A stretch of 64,000 nt of DNA from Strongylocentrotus droebachiensis (taxonomy: Eukaryota; Echinodermata; Echinoidea; Camarodonta; Strongylocentrotidae): NCBI GenBank assembly GCA_035222895.1, contig JAVYIG010002526.1, positions 62,001 through 126,000 on the forward strand, written 5' to 3'. Positions 18,416-30,744 of this stretch are shown here, in pieces (the stretch's first letter is position 1; each line of letters opens with the position of its first letter). The translations under genes and the position numbers were made by a program. The notes under the pieces were generated by a model that saw nothing but the letters and a program-made list of their open reading frames with translations, was not told where the DNA came from and ran no database searches.

Positions 18416-20640
18416 CACTACACATGGATTTTTTTTTTGTCTGTCTACCATTGTCAATTATTGGATTTGTATCATGGTTTAACACATTTGGTAAATGTTA
18501 TTTGTTGGATACACATTGCATTTATTACGATTATGTAATGTTGAGATTTATTTTAAATTGATCTTGCAAGCCACAAATGTATACCCATCAAACTTTCTAT
18601 GATAGTACATACAAATTACTATCCTTGGCAAATGTTTTGTAGAAATGCATGAAATGCACTACTGAAATTTGATATGGAGAAGAAAATATAAAAGCAGTAT
18701 ATATATGCATTGTAGTTTATGCAAATGCTAAAACATTACTCACTACAATTTTGAACCATGACAATGTTTATTCTGAACCATGTCTACGTATGATACTCGT
18801 TCTGAACTTTAATGCTGGAGCTATGCCATTGTGGACATTGAAACATATTTAAATGTGAGTTTTGCCATAATTAGATTTGGACTTCTGTCGACGGTCATCT
18901 TGAAAGTGTTCAGTGATCTCAAATGTTGGACTAAAAAAACAAACCATGATACTGTTAACCGAGATGATGAACTTTCCATGAAAAACAATACTCCTTGTTA
19001 CCACAGAGACTATGTTTTCAACTTTTCAGCATACATGTTTACTTTCAACTTGGACTGATAAATTGGATCACAGAAAGAGACTGATAATTACACAGCCACC
19101 TTATGAATCTAAATATATCAGAGAGGACTTATTGATGCTTAACACAATGGATTGTGCTCTTTAATACTTGATAATTGTTTAATTTGAGTCAAAGAAATTG
19201 TCTTCAGGTGATGATGTGAACATTTGATAATCTCTACTTTGTTTTAACAGGTTTTTCACAAATTCTAATATGAACTGTAGCATGAACATTTACGTATATA
19301 CTCATGTTCTAGCTTTTCAACTTTCATATTCAGCACAAAGTTGAAGCTTTATATTTATACATGGATTTGTTTAATGCTTATTATCCCATAGCATGATATT
19401 GTTGTGCTATGTTGGGATTGTTTTTATTTAAAGGTTTTATTCAAAGGTGTTTGTACACTTATAACCATGCTCAAGCTTTACCACGATATTAAAGTTCTGA
19501 GCTTCATGTGCTGTATAATATCATAACAAATATAAAAAATCATATTATTGAAAACATGTTATAGTAATTGCATTTAGAATTGCATTTGCAGATTTCAAAT
19601 CATAAACAAAGGAAATGAAATGCATCTAAGCCTCATGAATTAGGTGATAAAAGTAAGAATGTCATATTATTTATTGTAGATTCTAAAATTAGTTGATTAA
19701 ACCATAGGTTGAGAACTGAGATTCCTTGATATACAAGTACATTTACATTGACTAGGATTGGAATTTAGTCATATGAGCTATGTTGTGTCATGACCTTCTG
19801 ATATCATGTATGGTGGATGAGATGAAGAATGTTATGTTTGAAGTTTTGCCTTGAGAAAGCTTTAATGATAATTAATGTGCAGTAAATATTTGAAACAGTT
19901 TGCACTAAACATTTTCATGAGATATGTATTACCCAGTGTTTTTTGTATGTTGAACTGTTTTAAAAGTATGTATCTAGGAATTTGAGAACAAAGTTCGGTA
20001 CCTAGGAATTATTTTTCAGAAGATAATTTTTCATTTTTATGGTAAAAGTTTTCACGACTTAAGAGGAATAGATTTTTATCAACATCCATTTATGACACAC
20101 AACGTCATGTTTATAGTAAACAAATGGGAAGATGTCATGATTGTTTTATGATAATGTGATTCCTAGAAAAGGCACTTTGTCATGAAATTGACCAAAGATA
20201 AGCTTAAATGGTTAATTGTAATGGTTATTAATATACAGCTATTACTAGGTCAAGGTCAAGAAAGATTTTATTTGTACAGGTGACAATTGCCATGAATGTA
20301 ATTTACATAGACAGATGGTAATAACATTTTTTTTGGTCGGGTTGACTTTGTAAGTTTATTTCAGTCAGGTATGTGGAATGTGAGTTATTGTAATTGCCTA
20401 TAATACTCTCGATTTGTGAAGAAAATTCATTTGAGTAATTTGTTCTTAAAAATTGGGAGGCTAATTGTCATATGAGAAATTGAGAATGATTTCATTACTA
20501 TGTTACCCTGACGGAAGTGAGATTTTCTTTTCGAATTCGAAATGCATATACACCATAACACAGGTGAATAAACTCTCTTTGAGTCGTGACTTAAAACTAT
20601 CAAGTATGATTGTCATTTTTCCGTGACAGGGACTCAATAG
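18416..20640. other. A+T-rich DNA with no recognised feature
   Basis: Only short chance frames occur, up to 75 residues. I see no repeat, RNA gene or domain signature. Confidence 0.4.
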
Positions 20641-20850
20641 TAATACAAATATTAAGTGCAAAGGGATGAGCAAGAGAAAATTGAGAAACAGGCAAAGACA
20701 TAATGAAGGGAGAACGAAAGTCAGAGGCGAGAATGGGAGAGAGTAGAGAAAGAGACAGAGCAAGAGAAGAAGAGGGAGGTAGAGCAAGAGAGAGAGAGAG
20801 ATAGATGCAATGGAGAACGATGCATTTAATATTTCCAGCCTAAATAGAAT
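20640..20850. repeat. Purine-rich repeat, copy 1
   Basis: This is a strand-asymmetric G/A tract (gagagaaag-type) ending in tggagaacgatgca followed by a taaatag-like box. The same tract and ending recur at 21330-21640, so this is a dispersed repeat and not merely a microsatellite. Pyrimidine-rich minus-strand frames here are shadows. Confidence 0.6.
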
Positions 20851-21199
20851 TGAATATTTACTATATAGAGAAACTAAGAGACAAGTTATGGGACAGACAT
20901 AAACACTACATAAACCTGGGCTGAAAAACTGGTAAAATATAAACGTCTGGGAAGGAGACTTGCATCATACACGTAGGCGATCTTATATTGTAGCAAAGTT
21001 GGGAAATTATCCCTATATAAAATAAGCAAGGAATCAGATTTTCCATAAGGTTGTACACAAACTATGGACATTACTCACCAATAGATATATACCACGCAAA
21101 ATAAGCCATGTTATTACTTTGTGATTTTATATGATAATTGTCGAAGAAGGTGATAAAATCAAATATAAGACGATAGTCACAACAAAAAAAAAATTACCC

Positions 21200-21310
21200 A
21201 CCGATTTCAAATTTCGAGATGATGCCAGCATCTGATCAAAAAACAAAAGACACGTTTCTTATATAGACAAATCATGCAAATTAAAAAAATTCTGACATGT
21301 CGCCTTTAAT
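21200..21310 (-). repeat. Short diverged fragment of the array element family
   Basis: The phrases gccagcatctgatc and tctgacatgtcgcctttaatt match internal parts of the units found beyond 24 kb. This is an old, truncated relic. Confidence 0.5.
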
Positions 21311-21329
21311 TATTGAGGAACATTACAAT

Positions 21330-21640
21330 ACATAATAGAGAGAGAACTAGAACCAGAGGCGGGAAAGGGAGAGGATAAGAGACAAGTTAAAAAAAAAAAA
21401 AGGAGGGCAGATGCAGAGGGATACAGAGTAAGAGAATAGGAGGGAGGCAAGGCAAGAGAGGGAGAGGGTAACGGAGAGAGGGAGAGCGTGAACGTGTATA
21501 AAGAGAAGTGAGATGCAGAGACAGACCAAAAGAAAGAGAGGGGCGGAACAAGAGAGGAAAAGGGAAACAGAACAAGCGAAAAGTGAGAGAGAGAGGGAGG
21601 AGAGATGAAATTGAGAACGATGCCTTCAGCATAAATAGGC
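21330..21640. repeat. Purine-rich repeat, copy 2
   Basis: This is the second, longer copy of the purine-rich repeat at 20640-20850. It shares the terminal tgagaacgatgc box and a following aaatagg-like stretch. The copies are diverged. Confidence 0.6.
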
Positions 21641-21709
21641 TCTTGAATTACGATCATGAAAGTGTGCCGATGATAATGAAATGATAATGTACACGATAAT
21701 GACGATATA

Positions 21710-21884
21710 TTTTTTTTTTTTTTGAATGATATTTTATTTCCTTCCTCATAATTTCACATAACAAGAAATTCACATAACAAGAAATTATCAAAATAAGCAA
21801 TATAAAACAAGATCTTTGATACAAGACACTTCATAAGTTACATCAATCAATGAACATAGAAAAAAAAAAAAAAAAAAAAATTCT
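21710..21884 (-). mobile_element. Retroposed polyadenylated insertion with 10-bp target duplication
   Basis: The sequence TGACGATATA occurs at 21700-21709 and again at 21885-21894, flanking a 175-bp insert. On the minus strand the insert ends with an AATAAA signal about 10 nt before a poly(A) run (the T-run at 21710-21722). It is therefore a reverse-transcribed RNA copy inserted on the minus strand. Another A-run lies at the opposite end (about 21860-21880). The source RNA is not recognised; it could be a SINE or a truncated transcript. Confidence 0.7.
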
Positions 21885-21894
21885 TGACGATATA

Positions 21895-22852
21895 GGGCCA
21901 TGATTAAAAGTGGTATAGCGCCCCCTTCAGGTATTCGATAGAGGATTGTTATATGGTAAATTTGCTAAACATGCCCAAATTTCGACATGATCCCAACCTC
22001 TGATAAAAAACGAAACGTCTCCTATGGCCCATGGTCTCAGCTATGACAAACTAAAATTGGGGATAAAAACAGCAACAATAAGCGAGATACTGCTCAAAGA
22101 ACAATGTCATGTAGATTCATGATGTGAACGATATTCACCTTTCATAGGCATAACACGCCAATTAAGACAATTCTGACATGTCGCCTTTAATTGAAATTTT
22201 CACTACGATGACGTCACCAAATTGAAAATTAATGAATACTGAACTTGTAGAAAAATGTGTTAGCTACCACATTTTAAAAATATGGAAGTAAATTGATCAA
22301 TATTTACAGAGATACAATCAATTTTCCATAAATTTGCTGACGTCATAATTTGCAAATTCGTTTTTTGAGACCCGAGGCTATTTTGATGATGTCATGATAT
22401 AAATAATGGCCAAATGAGACCTGAAATTGAATCTACGAGTCATATTCTATCCAAATATGAACAAAAATTGGGGGGGGGGGGGGTCTGTGGACTTCCTAAA
22501 GAGCTATAATGGATTTTTTATAGGCATGTTTTGGCCAATATATGCGATGTATTACAAGAGCTCGCGCGCACGGACATTTCGCTTCAACGGACGCTCATTC
22601 CGTTATTAATTGTCATAAACAGATAAACATGGTATCAAATTGTTCGGAAAAATATAACAAATATAATGCAAAGAACAATATAGCGAATGTAGGTTGATTA
22701 CGCCCATTACGCACAAAAACAAGCGCGCAAAGGTGTGCCGGACAATTCTTTTGAAATGCTTAAAATTGCCTTAAACGTACTCTAATTAAAATCAAAAATT
22801 ATTTTGAGCATTTTAAAATTTACGCGCGCATTAATGGGAGAAGTTATATATA
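21895..22852 (-). repeat. Old diverged unit of the array Helitron family
   Basis: The order of landmarks is that of the later units: aagcgagatactgctcaaa (22079), gatgacgtcac (about 22206), gctgacgtcataattt (about 22338), ctcgcgcgcacggacattt (about 22560) and gcattttaaaatttacgcgcgca (about 22808). It is interrupted on its right side by the MITE at 22853. Divergence is much higher than among units beyond 24.4 kb. A run of 13-14 G lies near 22470. Confidence 0.7.
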
Positions 22853-23109
22853 CCGTGTTTACACAGTGATCCGCCTCGAGGATTGAAGCCGGGTTGAAGC
22901 CGCGACGACATAAAGTTGCAGGGTTGAAGCCGCGAGGTGGGTTGAGACCTGCAATTCTGGTGGATTCAAGGGGCGGCTTCAACCCGGCTTCAATCCTCAC
23001 TGGAATCCTGTTTACACACATAAAACTGCAGGCTTCAACCCGGCTTCAATCCCCTCACGCGGCTTCAACCCGGCTTCAACCTTCGATGCCGATCACTGTG
23101 TAAACACGG
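22853..23109. mobile_element. 257-bp MITE with perfect inverted ends and TA duplication
   Basis: The first 19 bases (CCGTGTTTACACAGTGATC, 22853-22871) recur perfectly inverted at 23091-23109, and TA flanks both sides (22851-22852, 23110-23111). Inside, GGTTGAAGCCG-type words on the left face their complements on the right, so the whole element can fold into a long hairpin. TA duplication suggests a Tc1/mariner-type origin. Confidence 0.85.
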
Positions 23110-23260
23110 TAATAGACATGTAAACAATGATGATCATAATGACCATGATGATGATCATGATAGTAAAGGAGATGATGATGATGATAATGATAATGTTATA
23201 TGATGATAAAAACGATAATGTTAATGATGATGAGCATGAGCATGATCCTGACATCTGATT
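23110..23260. repeat. ATG/GAT microsatellite
   Basis: Imperfect gat/atg trinucleotides run to about 23245 and end in gatcctgacatctgattg. The same arrangement of trinucleotides followed by this phrase recurs at 51178-51290 and 62976-63088, so it is part of a family sequence and not an independent expansion. Confidence 0.7.
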
Positions 23261-24447
23261 GAAAAAAATGAGGAAATATTTAGATAGCAAATAGTCTCAG
23301 CTACAACATACTAAAATGTGGGAGAAAACTGTTGAATAACAACCGAGATACTGGTCAAAACACATTGTCATGCAGATTCATGTTTTGAAAAAAGTGACCT
23401 CCCATAGACATATAACACGCAAATATGACAAATTATGCATTGCCGCCTTTAATCGAATATTTAACTATGATGACGTCATTTAAATGAAAAATAAATAGCA
23501 AATCTTTGATAGAGAATTATCTCATCTACAACATATCAAAATCTGGAAGAAAATCGATCACCGATAAGTGAGATAATCTCAATTAAACAAAGACAAAAAT
23601 GACGTCATCAACAAAATACATTTGTTTGAGTTTAGATGCCAATATGATGACTTTGTTTCACTTTGTACGAGTCAGGGTGGTATGAAATCATATCTGCAAC
23701 TCATGCTTTCTCCACCCATGATATAAAAATTGGGGGTCGATGGACTATCTGAAGAGCTATTTCGATTTTTAAAATGGCATGTTTTTGATCAAATTTGCAT
23801 TATATTGCCCGTAGCAGCACGCGCGGATTTTGAACTTTGACGCACGCTCACGGCCTTATGAAATATGAAGAGTGACTGAAATTAATGTAAATTGTCAATT
23901 ACGTTAAAAGGAATCCAAATCATGTAAACATTTTGAATTTGACCTTTTCCGCGCGCTGTGAGCGCGCACACCGCGCGCGGGGACATGAACGGACGGAAAA
24001 TTTTGAAATGCTTAAAATGACCTGATTCGTACTCTAGTTTAATAGTTAAGTGATTTTGAGCAATTTTAAATTTTGACGCGCACATACGCGCGCGTCATGA
24101 CCTTTATGTGACCTTTGATGACATGACCTGTTGACCCTTGACCTGAAGTATATGTGATATGAATATGAATGAACTTTGAGTACGCATCATGAAGATATGA
24201 TGGATAATGTGATTTCACAAAATGGCGCCTGGATGACGTCACGATGACTTGATGACCTTGAAAATGTTCCTGTCACGTCTCATGATGCTTACCTATGACT
24301 GTGTCAAAATTGAGAAAAATTAAGTGAATGGATATTGAGAAATCGGTTGCACAAAAAAGTGGAGAAATAAATAAAAATAAATAATAATAATAAAGAAAGA
24401 AAATTCTGACGAAATCAATAGGTGGTCTGTTGATAACAGACCACCTA
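23261..24447 (-). repeat. Old diverged unit of the array Helitron family with a terminal hairpin
   Basis: Landmarks match the array units: gatgacgtcattt (about 23470), ggcatgtttttg (about 23780), acaaaatggcgcctgg (about 24215) and acaaaaaagtgg (about 24352). It ends in a near-perfect hairpin at 24421-24447 (arms AGGTGGTCTGTT / AACAGACCACCT, loop GAT), the counterpart of the 5' hairpins seen later. Confidence 0.65.
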
Positions 24448-24454
24448 ATAATAA

Positions 24455-26012
24455 CTAGACATATAATACTTGTTTGGAACAAGTATAGGTGGGCTGGTCA
24501 ACTAAAATTTGAGACAAAATAGAGCAAAAAATAAGCGAGATACTGCTAAAAAAAACAATGTCATGTAGATTAATGATGTGAACGAAATTCACCTTCCATA
24601 GGCATAACAGGCAATTTAAGAAATTTCTGATATGTGCCCTTTAATCGTAATTTTCACTATGATGACGTGATCAAAATGAAAAATAGTGGCTACTGAGCTC
24701 GTAGAGAATTGTCTTAGCTACAACATATCGAAATTTGATAGAAAATTGATCAATATTTACAGAGATACAATCAATTTTCCATAAATATGCTGACGTCATA
24801 ATATGCAAATTCGTATTTTGAGTTCCAAGGCCATTATGATGATGTCACGATACACTTAACTCTTAAGCTGCCACCCATACAATGCAACCAGTGCCACAGT
24901 GCTAATTCCTATTGTGCCACAGTGCTAATCTCCTGCGTGCCAAGTTAATTTTAAGGTTGGTTCAAGTGCGTGTTATTTAAATCTTTACAAAAAACAAATC
25001 GCTGAATTACTCGAGAAAATCCAATCTGACTGTTGTATACAAAGACGCGTAATCCAAAGCCGATAATCTGATGCACGCGATGGTACTTTCAATAGCGCTG
25101 CAAAAGCACTCAGCACGGTGCAATGGGCATGAACAATAACTGTTATTACATCTGCGCGCTAGCGCGCACGAAGCACCGTAGCGGTGGCTCGCTAGCATGA
25201 ACGTGGCTTTCAATCGATAGCACGCTCGCGTGCACATGGCACTATAACAATAGCGCGCTAGCAGTCTCATGGCAGGATAAGAGTTAATGGCCAAATGAGA
25301 CATGGAATCATATTTCCGACTCATACTCTATCTAAATATGAAAAAAAATTGAAGGTCACGGTTCATTCCAAAGAGCTATAATGGATTTTGTATAGGCATG
25401 TTTTTGCCCATATATGTTATGTATTAAAAGAGCTCGCGCGCACGGACATTTATCTTGAATTGACGCTCATCTTGTTATTAATGGTCATAAAGAGATAAAC
25501 ATGGTATCAACTTCCTCGAAGAAATATGAGAAATATCATGATAGAAAAAAAATGGCGATTCTATGTTTTGTTATGGTGTTACGCGCGAAAACGTGCGCGC
25601 ATGCGCGTGTGCGCGATTTTTTATAAAATGCTTAAAATGACCTGAAACGTATGCAAAATAAATTTTAAAAGATTTTGAGCATTTAAAATTTTTGCGCGCG
25701 TACTGACGCGCGGACGTACGCGCATGCGCGCGTTTTTTGTCCTGAAATTAACCGGACTGATATTGACCTTGATCATGATAAATATCAATGAGAAATAACT
25801 TTTGGTTATGAAGACATGATCATGAGTTGATTTTCAGAAAAAAATCACAAAATGGCGCCTAGATGACGTCATCAGTCAAGGTCAAGGTTGAAAACCTTAC
25901 CGTGTTTTGTCCATATGTCTATACATATGTGTGCCAAATTTCAAGATATTTGGTTGAACCATTTTAAAGTTATATTGTTAACAAAAAAGTGGTTCAAAAT
26001 AAGAAAAATAAA
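24455..26012 (-). mobile_element. Unit 1 (subfamily A), carrying a MITE
   Basis: It is lengthened by the TTAA MITE at 24860-25283. Its body is cut in the A/T linker by unit 2, so its own 5' hairpin is not adjacent. Confidence 0.8.
24860..25283. mobile_element. 424-bp MITE at a TTAA site inside unit 1
   Basis: TTAA at 24856-24859 and 25284-25287 flank ends CTCTTAAGCTGCCA and, reverse-complemented, CTCTTATCCTGCCA (two mismatches in 14). Other units have a single TTAA at this position (for example acacttaatggcc in unit 2), which is the empty site. It is a piggyBac-type non-autonomous element by its target duplication, unlike the MITE at 833 in internal sequence. Confidence 0.85.
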
Positions 26013-27144
26013 CTAGACATATAATACTTGTTTGGAACTGGTGGGCTGGTCAACTAACATTTGAGACAAAATAGAGCAAAAATAAGCGACATACTGCTTA
26101 CAAATTCTTAAAAGACAATATCATGTAGATTCATAACGTGAACTAAATTCACCTTCTATAGGCATAACACGCAAATTATGAAGTTTTTGACATGAGGCCT
26201 TTAATCAAAATTTTCACTATGATGACGTCATCAAAATGAAAAATGGTTATTACTGCGCTTGTAGAAAATTGTCTTAGCTACAACATATCGAAATTTTGAA
26301 GAAAATTGATCAATATTTACAGAGATACAATCAATTTTACATAAATATGCTGACGTCATAATATGCAAATTCGTATTTTGAGTTCCAAGGCCATTGTGAT
26401 GATGTCACGATACACTTAATGGCCAAATGAGACATGGAATCATATTTCCGACTCATACTCTATCTTAATATGAAAAAAAATTGAGGATCCCGGTGCATTC
26501 CAAAGAGCTATAACGGATTTTGTATAGGCATGTTTTTGCCCATATATGCTATGTATTAAAAGACCTCGCGCGCATTGACATTTATCTTGAATTTACGCTC
26601 ATCTTGTTAATAATGGTCATAAAGAGATAAACATGGAATCAAATTCCTTGAAAAAATATGAGAAATATCATGAAAGAAAAAAAAATGGCGATTCTATGCT
26701 TTTTAATGGTGTTACGCGCGAAAACGCGCGCGCATGCTCGTACGCGCGATTTTTTATAAAATGCTTAAAATGACCTGAAACGTATGCAAAATAAATTTGA
26801 GACGATTTTGAGCATTTAAAATATTTGCGCCTGCATTGACGCGCGGACGTACGCGCACGCGCGCGTTTTTTGACCTGAAATTGACTGGACTGATATTGAC
26901 CTTAATCTTGATAAATATGAGTGAGAAATGGCTTTTGGTTATGAAGATATGATCATGAGTTTATTTTCAGAAAAGTTTACAAAATGGCGCCTAGATGACG
27001 TCATCAGTCAAGGTCAAGGTTGAAAACCTTACCGTGTTTTGTCCATATGCCTATACATATGTGTGCCAAATTTCAAGGCATTTGATTGAGCCATTGTCAA
27101 GTTATTTTGCTAACAAAAAAGTGGGTCAAAATAAGAAAAATAAA
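26013..27144 (-). mobile_element. Unit 2 (A), outer element of a three-level nest
   Basis: Its 3' hairpin has lost one arm (AACAAGTATAG is missing). The body is interrupted by unit 3. Its matching 5' hairpin is the third one of the cluster ending at 29606, giving 1203 bp once nested units are subtracted. Confidence 0.8.
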
Positions 27145-28288
27145 CTAGACATATAATACTTGTTTGGAACAAGTATAGGTGGGCTGGTCAACTAAAATTT
27201 AAAACAAAATAGAGCAAAAATAAGCGACAAACTGCTTAAATTTTTTTAATAAACAATATCATGTAGATTCATTACGTGAACAAAATTCACCTTCTATAGT
27301 CATAACACGCAAATTGTGAAATTTCTGACATGAGGCCTTTAATCGAAATTTTTACTCTGATGACGTCATCAAAATGAAAAATGATTATCATTGAACTTGA
27401 AGAGAATTATCTTAGCTACAACATATCGAAATTTTGAAGAAAATCGATCAATATATACAGAGATACAATCAATTTTACATAAATATGCTGACTTCATAAT
27501 ATGCAAATTCGTATTTTGAGTTCCAAGGCCATTATGGTGATGTCACGATACACTTAATGGCCAAATGAGACATGGAATCATATTTCCGACTCATACTCTA
27601 TTTAAAAATGAAAAAAATTGAAGGTCACGGTTCATTCCAAAGAGCTATAATGGATTTTGTTTAGGCATGTTTTTGCCAATATATGCTATGTAATAAAAGA
27701 GCTCGCGCGCACGGACATTTATCTTGAATTGACGCTCATCTTTTTATTAATGGTCATAAAGAGATAAACACGGTATCAAATTCCTCGAAAAAATATAAGA
27801 AATATAATGAAAGAAAAAAAAATGGCGATTCTATGTTGTGTAATGGTGTTACGCGCGAAAACGCGCGCGCATGCGCGTGTGCGCGATTTTTTATAAAATG
27901 CTTAAAATGACCTGAAACGTATGCAAAATAAATTTGAGACGATTTTGAGCATTAAAATTTTTTGCGCGCGCACTGACGCGCGGACGTACGCGCACGCGCG
28001 CGTTTTTTGACCTGAAATTGACCGGACTGATATTGACCTTGATCATGATAAATATGAATGAGAAATGAATTTTGGTTATGAAGATATGATCATGAGTTGA
28101 TTTTCAGAAAATTTCACAAAATGGCGCCTAGAAGACGTCATCAGTCAAAGTCAACGTTGAAAACCTTACCGTGTTTTGTCCATATGCCTATACATATGTG
28201 TGCCAAATATCAAAGCATTTGATTGAACCATTACAAAGTTATTTTGCTAACAAAAAAGTGGGTCGAAATAAGAAAAATAAATAATAAA
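27145..28288 (-). mobile_element. Unit 3 (A), middle element of the nest
   Basis: Interrupted in its linker by unit 4. Its 5' hairpin is the second of the following cluster (ending at 29535). Net length is 1207 bp. Confidence 0.8.
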
Positions 28289-29472
28289 CTAGACATAATA
28301 CTTGTTTGGAACAAGTATAGGTGGGCTGGTCAACTTAAATTTGAAACAAAATAGAGCAAAATTAAGCGAGATACTGCTTGAAAATTCTTAAAAAACACTA
28401 TCATGTAGATTCATTACGTGAACGAAATTCACCTTCTATAGTCATAACATGCAAATTATGAAATTTCTGACATGAGGCCTTTAATCAAAATTTTCACTCT
28501 GATGACGTGATCAAAATGAAAAAGGGTTACTATTGAACTTGTAGAGAATTATCTTAGCTACAACATATTGAAATTTTGAAGAAAATCAATCAATACAGAG
28601 ATACAATCAATTATCCATAAATATGCTGACGTCATAATATGCAAATTCGTATTTTGAGTTCCAAGGCCATTAAGACTATGTCACGATACACTTAATGGCC
28701 AAATGAGACATGAAATCATATTTCTGACTCATACTCTTTTCAAATATTAAAACAGAATTGGGGTCCAGGTGCATCCCAAAGAGCTATAATGGATTGTGTA
28801 TAGGCATTTTTTTGCCCATGTATGTTATGTATTACAAGAGCTCGCACGCACTGACATTTATCTTGAATTTACGCTCATCTTGTTAATAATGGTCATAAAG
28901 AGATAAACATGGTATCAAATTCCTTGAAAAAATATAAGAAATATCATGACAGAAAAAAAAATGGCGATTCTATGTTTTGTAATGGTGTTACGCGCGAAGA
29001 CGCGCGCGCATGCTCGTACGCGCGATTTTTTATAAAATGCTTAATATGACCTGAAACGTATGCAAAATAAATTTTAGACGATTTTGAGCATTTACAAAAT
29101 TTGCGCGCGCACGCGCGCGTTTTTTGACCTGAAATTGACTGGACTGATATTGACCTGAATCATGATAAATATGAATGAAAAATAACTTACCGTTATGAAA
29201 TTATGATCATAAGTAAATTTTCAGAAAATTTCACAAAATGGCGCCTAGATGACGTCACCAGTCAAGGTCAAGGTTAAAAACATTATGGTAATTTTTCTAT
29301 ATGCCTATACATATGTGTGCCAAATTTCAAGTTATTTGATTCAGGCAATTTCAAGTTATCTTGCTAACAAAAAAATGGCAAGAATTAAGAAAAATAAATA
29401 AATAATAAATAATAAATAAAGGCAATTTTAACAAAAATATAAGGTGGTCTGTATTAGATACAGCCCACCTGA
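28289..29472 (-). mobile_element. Unit 4 (A), complete 1184-bp Helitron
   Basis: It is uninterrupted from CTAG to the first hairpin plus GA, and is the innermost element of the nest. Confidence 0.85.
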
Positions 29473-29606
29473 TAATAAATAAAGGCAATTTTAACAAAAA
29501 TATAAGGTGGTCTGCATTAGATACAGCCCACCTGATAAATAAATAATAAATAAAGGCGATTTTAACAAAAATATAAGGTGGTCTGTATTAGATACAGCCC
29601 ACCTGA
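29473..29606 (-). repeat. Two orphan 5' hairpin ends (closing units 3 and 2)
   Basis: Two segments of about 63-71 bp each end with a hairpin and GA, and are separated by A/T linker. The last abuts CTAG of unit 5 directly. Confidence 0.8.
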
Positions 29607-30744
29607 CTAGACATATAATACTTGTTTGGAACAAGTATAGGTGGGCTGGTCAACTAAAATTGGAGACAAAATAGAGCAAAAATAAGCGACATACTGCTTA
29701 CAAATTCTTAAAAAACAATATCATGTAGATTCATAACGTGAACTAAATTCACCTTCTATAGGCATAACACGCAAATTATGAAGTTTTTGACATGAGGCCT
29801 TTAATCAAAATTTTCACTATGATGACGTCATCAAAATGAAAATTGGTTATTACTGCGCTTGTAGAAAATTGTCTTAGCTACAACATATCGAAATTTTGAA
29901 GAAAATTGATCAATATTTACAGAGATACAATCAATTTTACATAAATATGCTGACGTCATAATATGCAAATTCGTATTTTGAGTTCCAAGGCCATTGTGAT
30001 GATGTCACGATACACTTAATGGCCGAATGAGACATGGAATCATATTTCCGACTCATACTCTATCTTAATATGAAAAAAAAATTGAGGATCCCGGTGCATT
30101 CCAAAGAGCTATAACGGATTTTGTATAGGCATGTTTTTGCCCATATATGCTATGTATTAAAAGACCTCGCGCTCACTGACATTTATCTTGAATTTACGCT
30201 CATCTTGTTAATAATGGTCATAAAGAGATAAACATGGAATCAAATTCCTTGAAAAAATATGAGAAATATCATGAAAGAAAAAAAAACGGCGATTCTATGT
30301 TTTTTAATGGTGTTACGCGCGAAAACGCGCGCGCATGCTCGTACGCGCGATTTTTTATAAAATGCCTCAAATGACCTGAAACGTATGCAAAAAAAATTTG
30401 AGACGATTTTGAGCATTTAAAAATTTTGCGCGCGCATTGACGCGCGGACGTACGCACACGTGCGCGTTTTTGACCTGAAATTGACCGGACTGATATTGTC
30501 CTTGATCATGATAAATATGAATGAGAAATAACTTACCGTTATGAAATTATGATCATAAGTAAATTTTCAGAAAATTTCACAAAATGGCGCCTAGATGACG
30601 TCATCATTCAAGGTCAAGGTTGAAAACCTTACTTTGTTTTGTCCATATGGCTATACATATGTGTGCTAAATATCAAATCATTTGATTGAGCCATTTTCAA
30701 CTTATCTTGCTAACAAAAAAGTGGGTCGAAATAAGAAAAATAAA
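29607..30744 (-). mobile_element. Unit 5 (A)
   Basis: It begins exactly at the GA end of the previous hairpin, so the junction on the minus strand reads CTAG then TC. It is cut in its linker by unit 6. Confidence 0.8.

Noticed and set aside
20690-20810. Proline/leucine-rich minus-strand frames as genes
   Set aside because: They are translations of purine-rich simple sequence.
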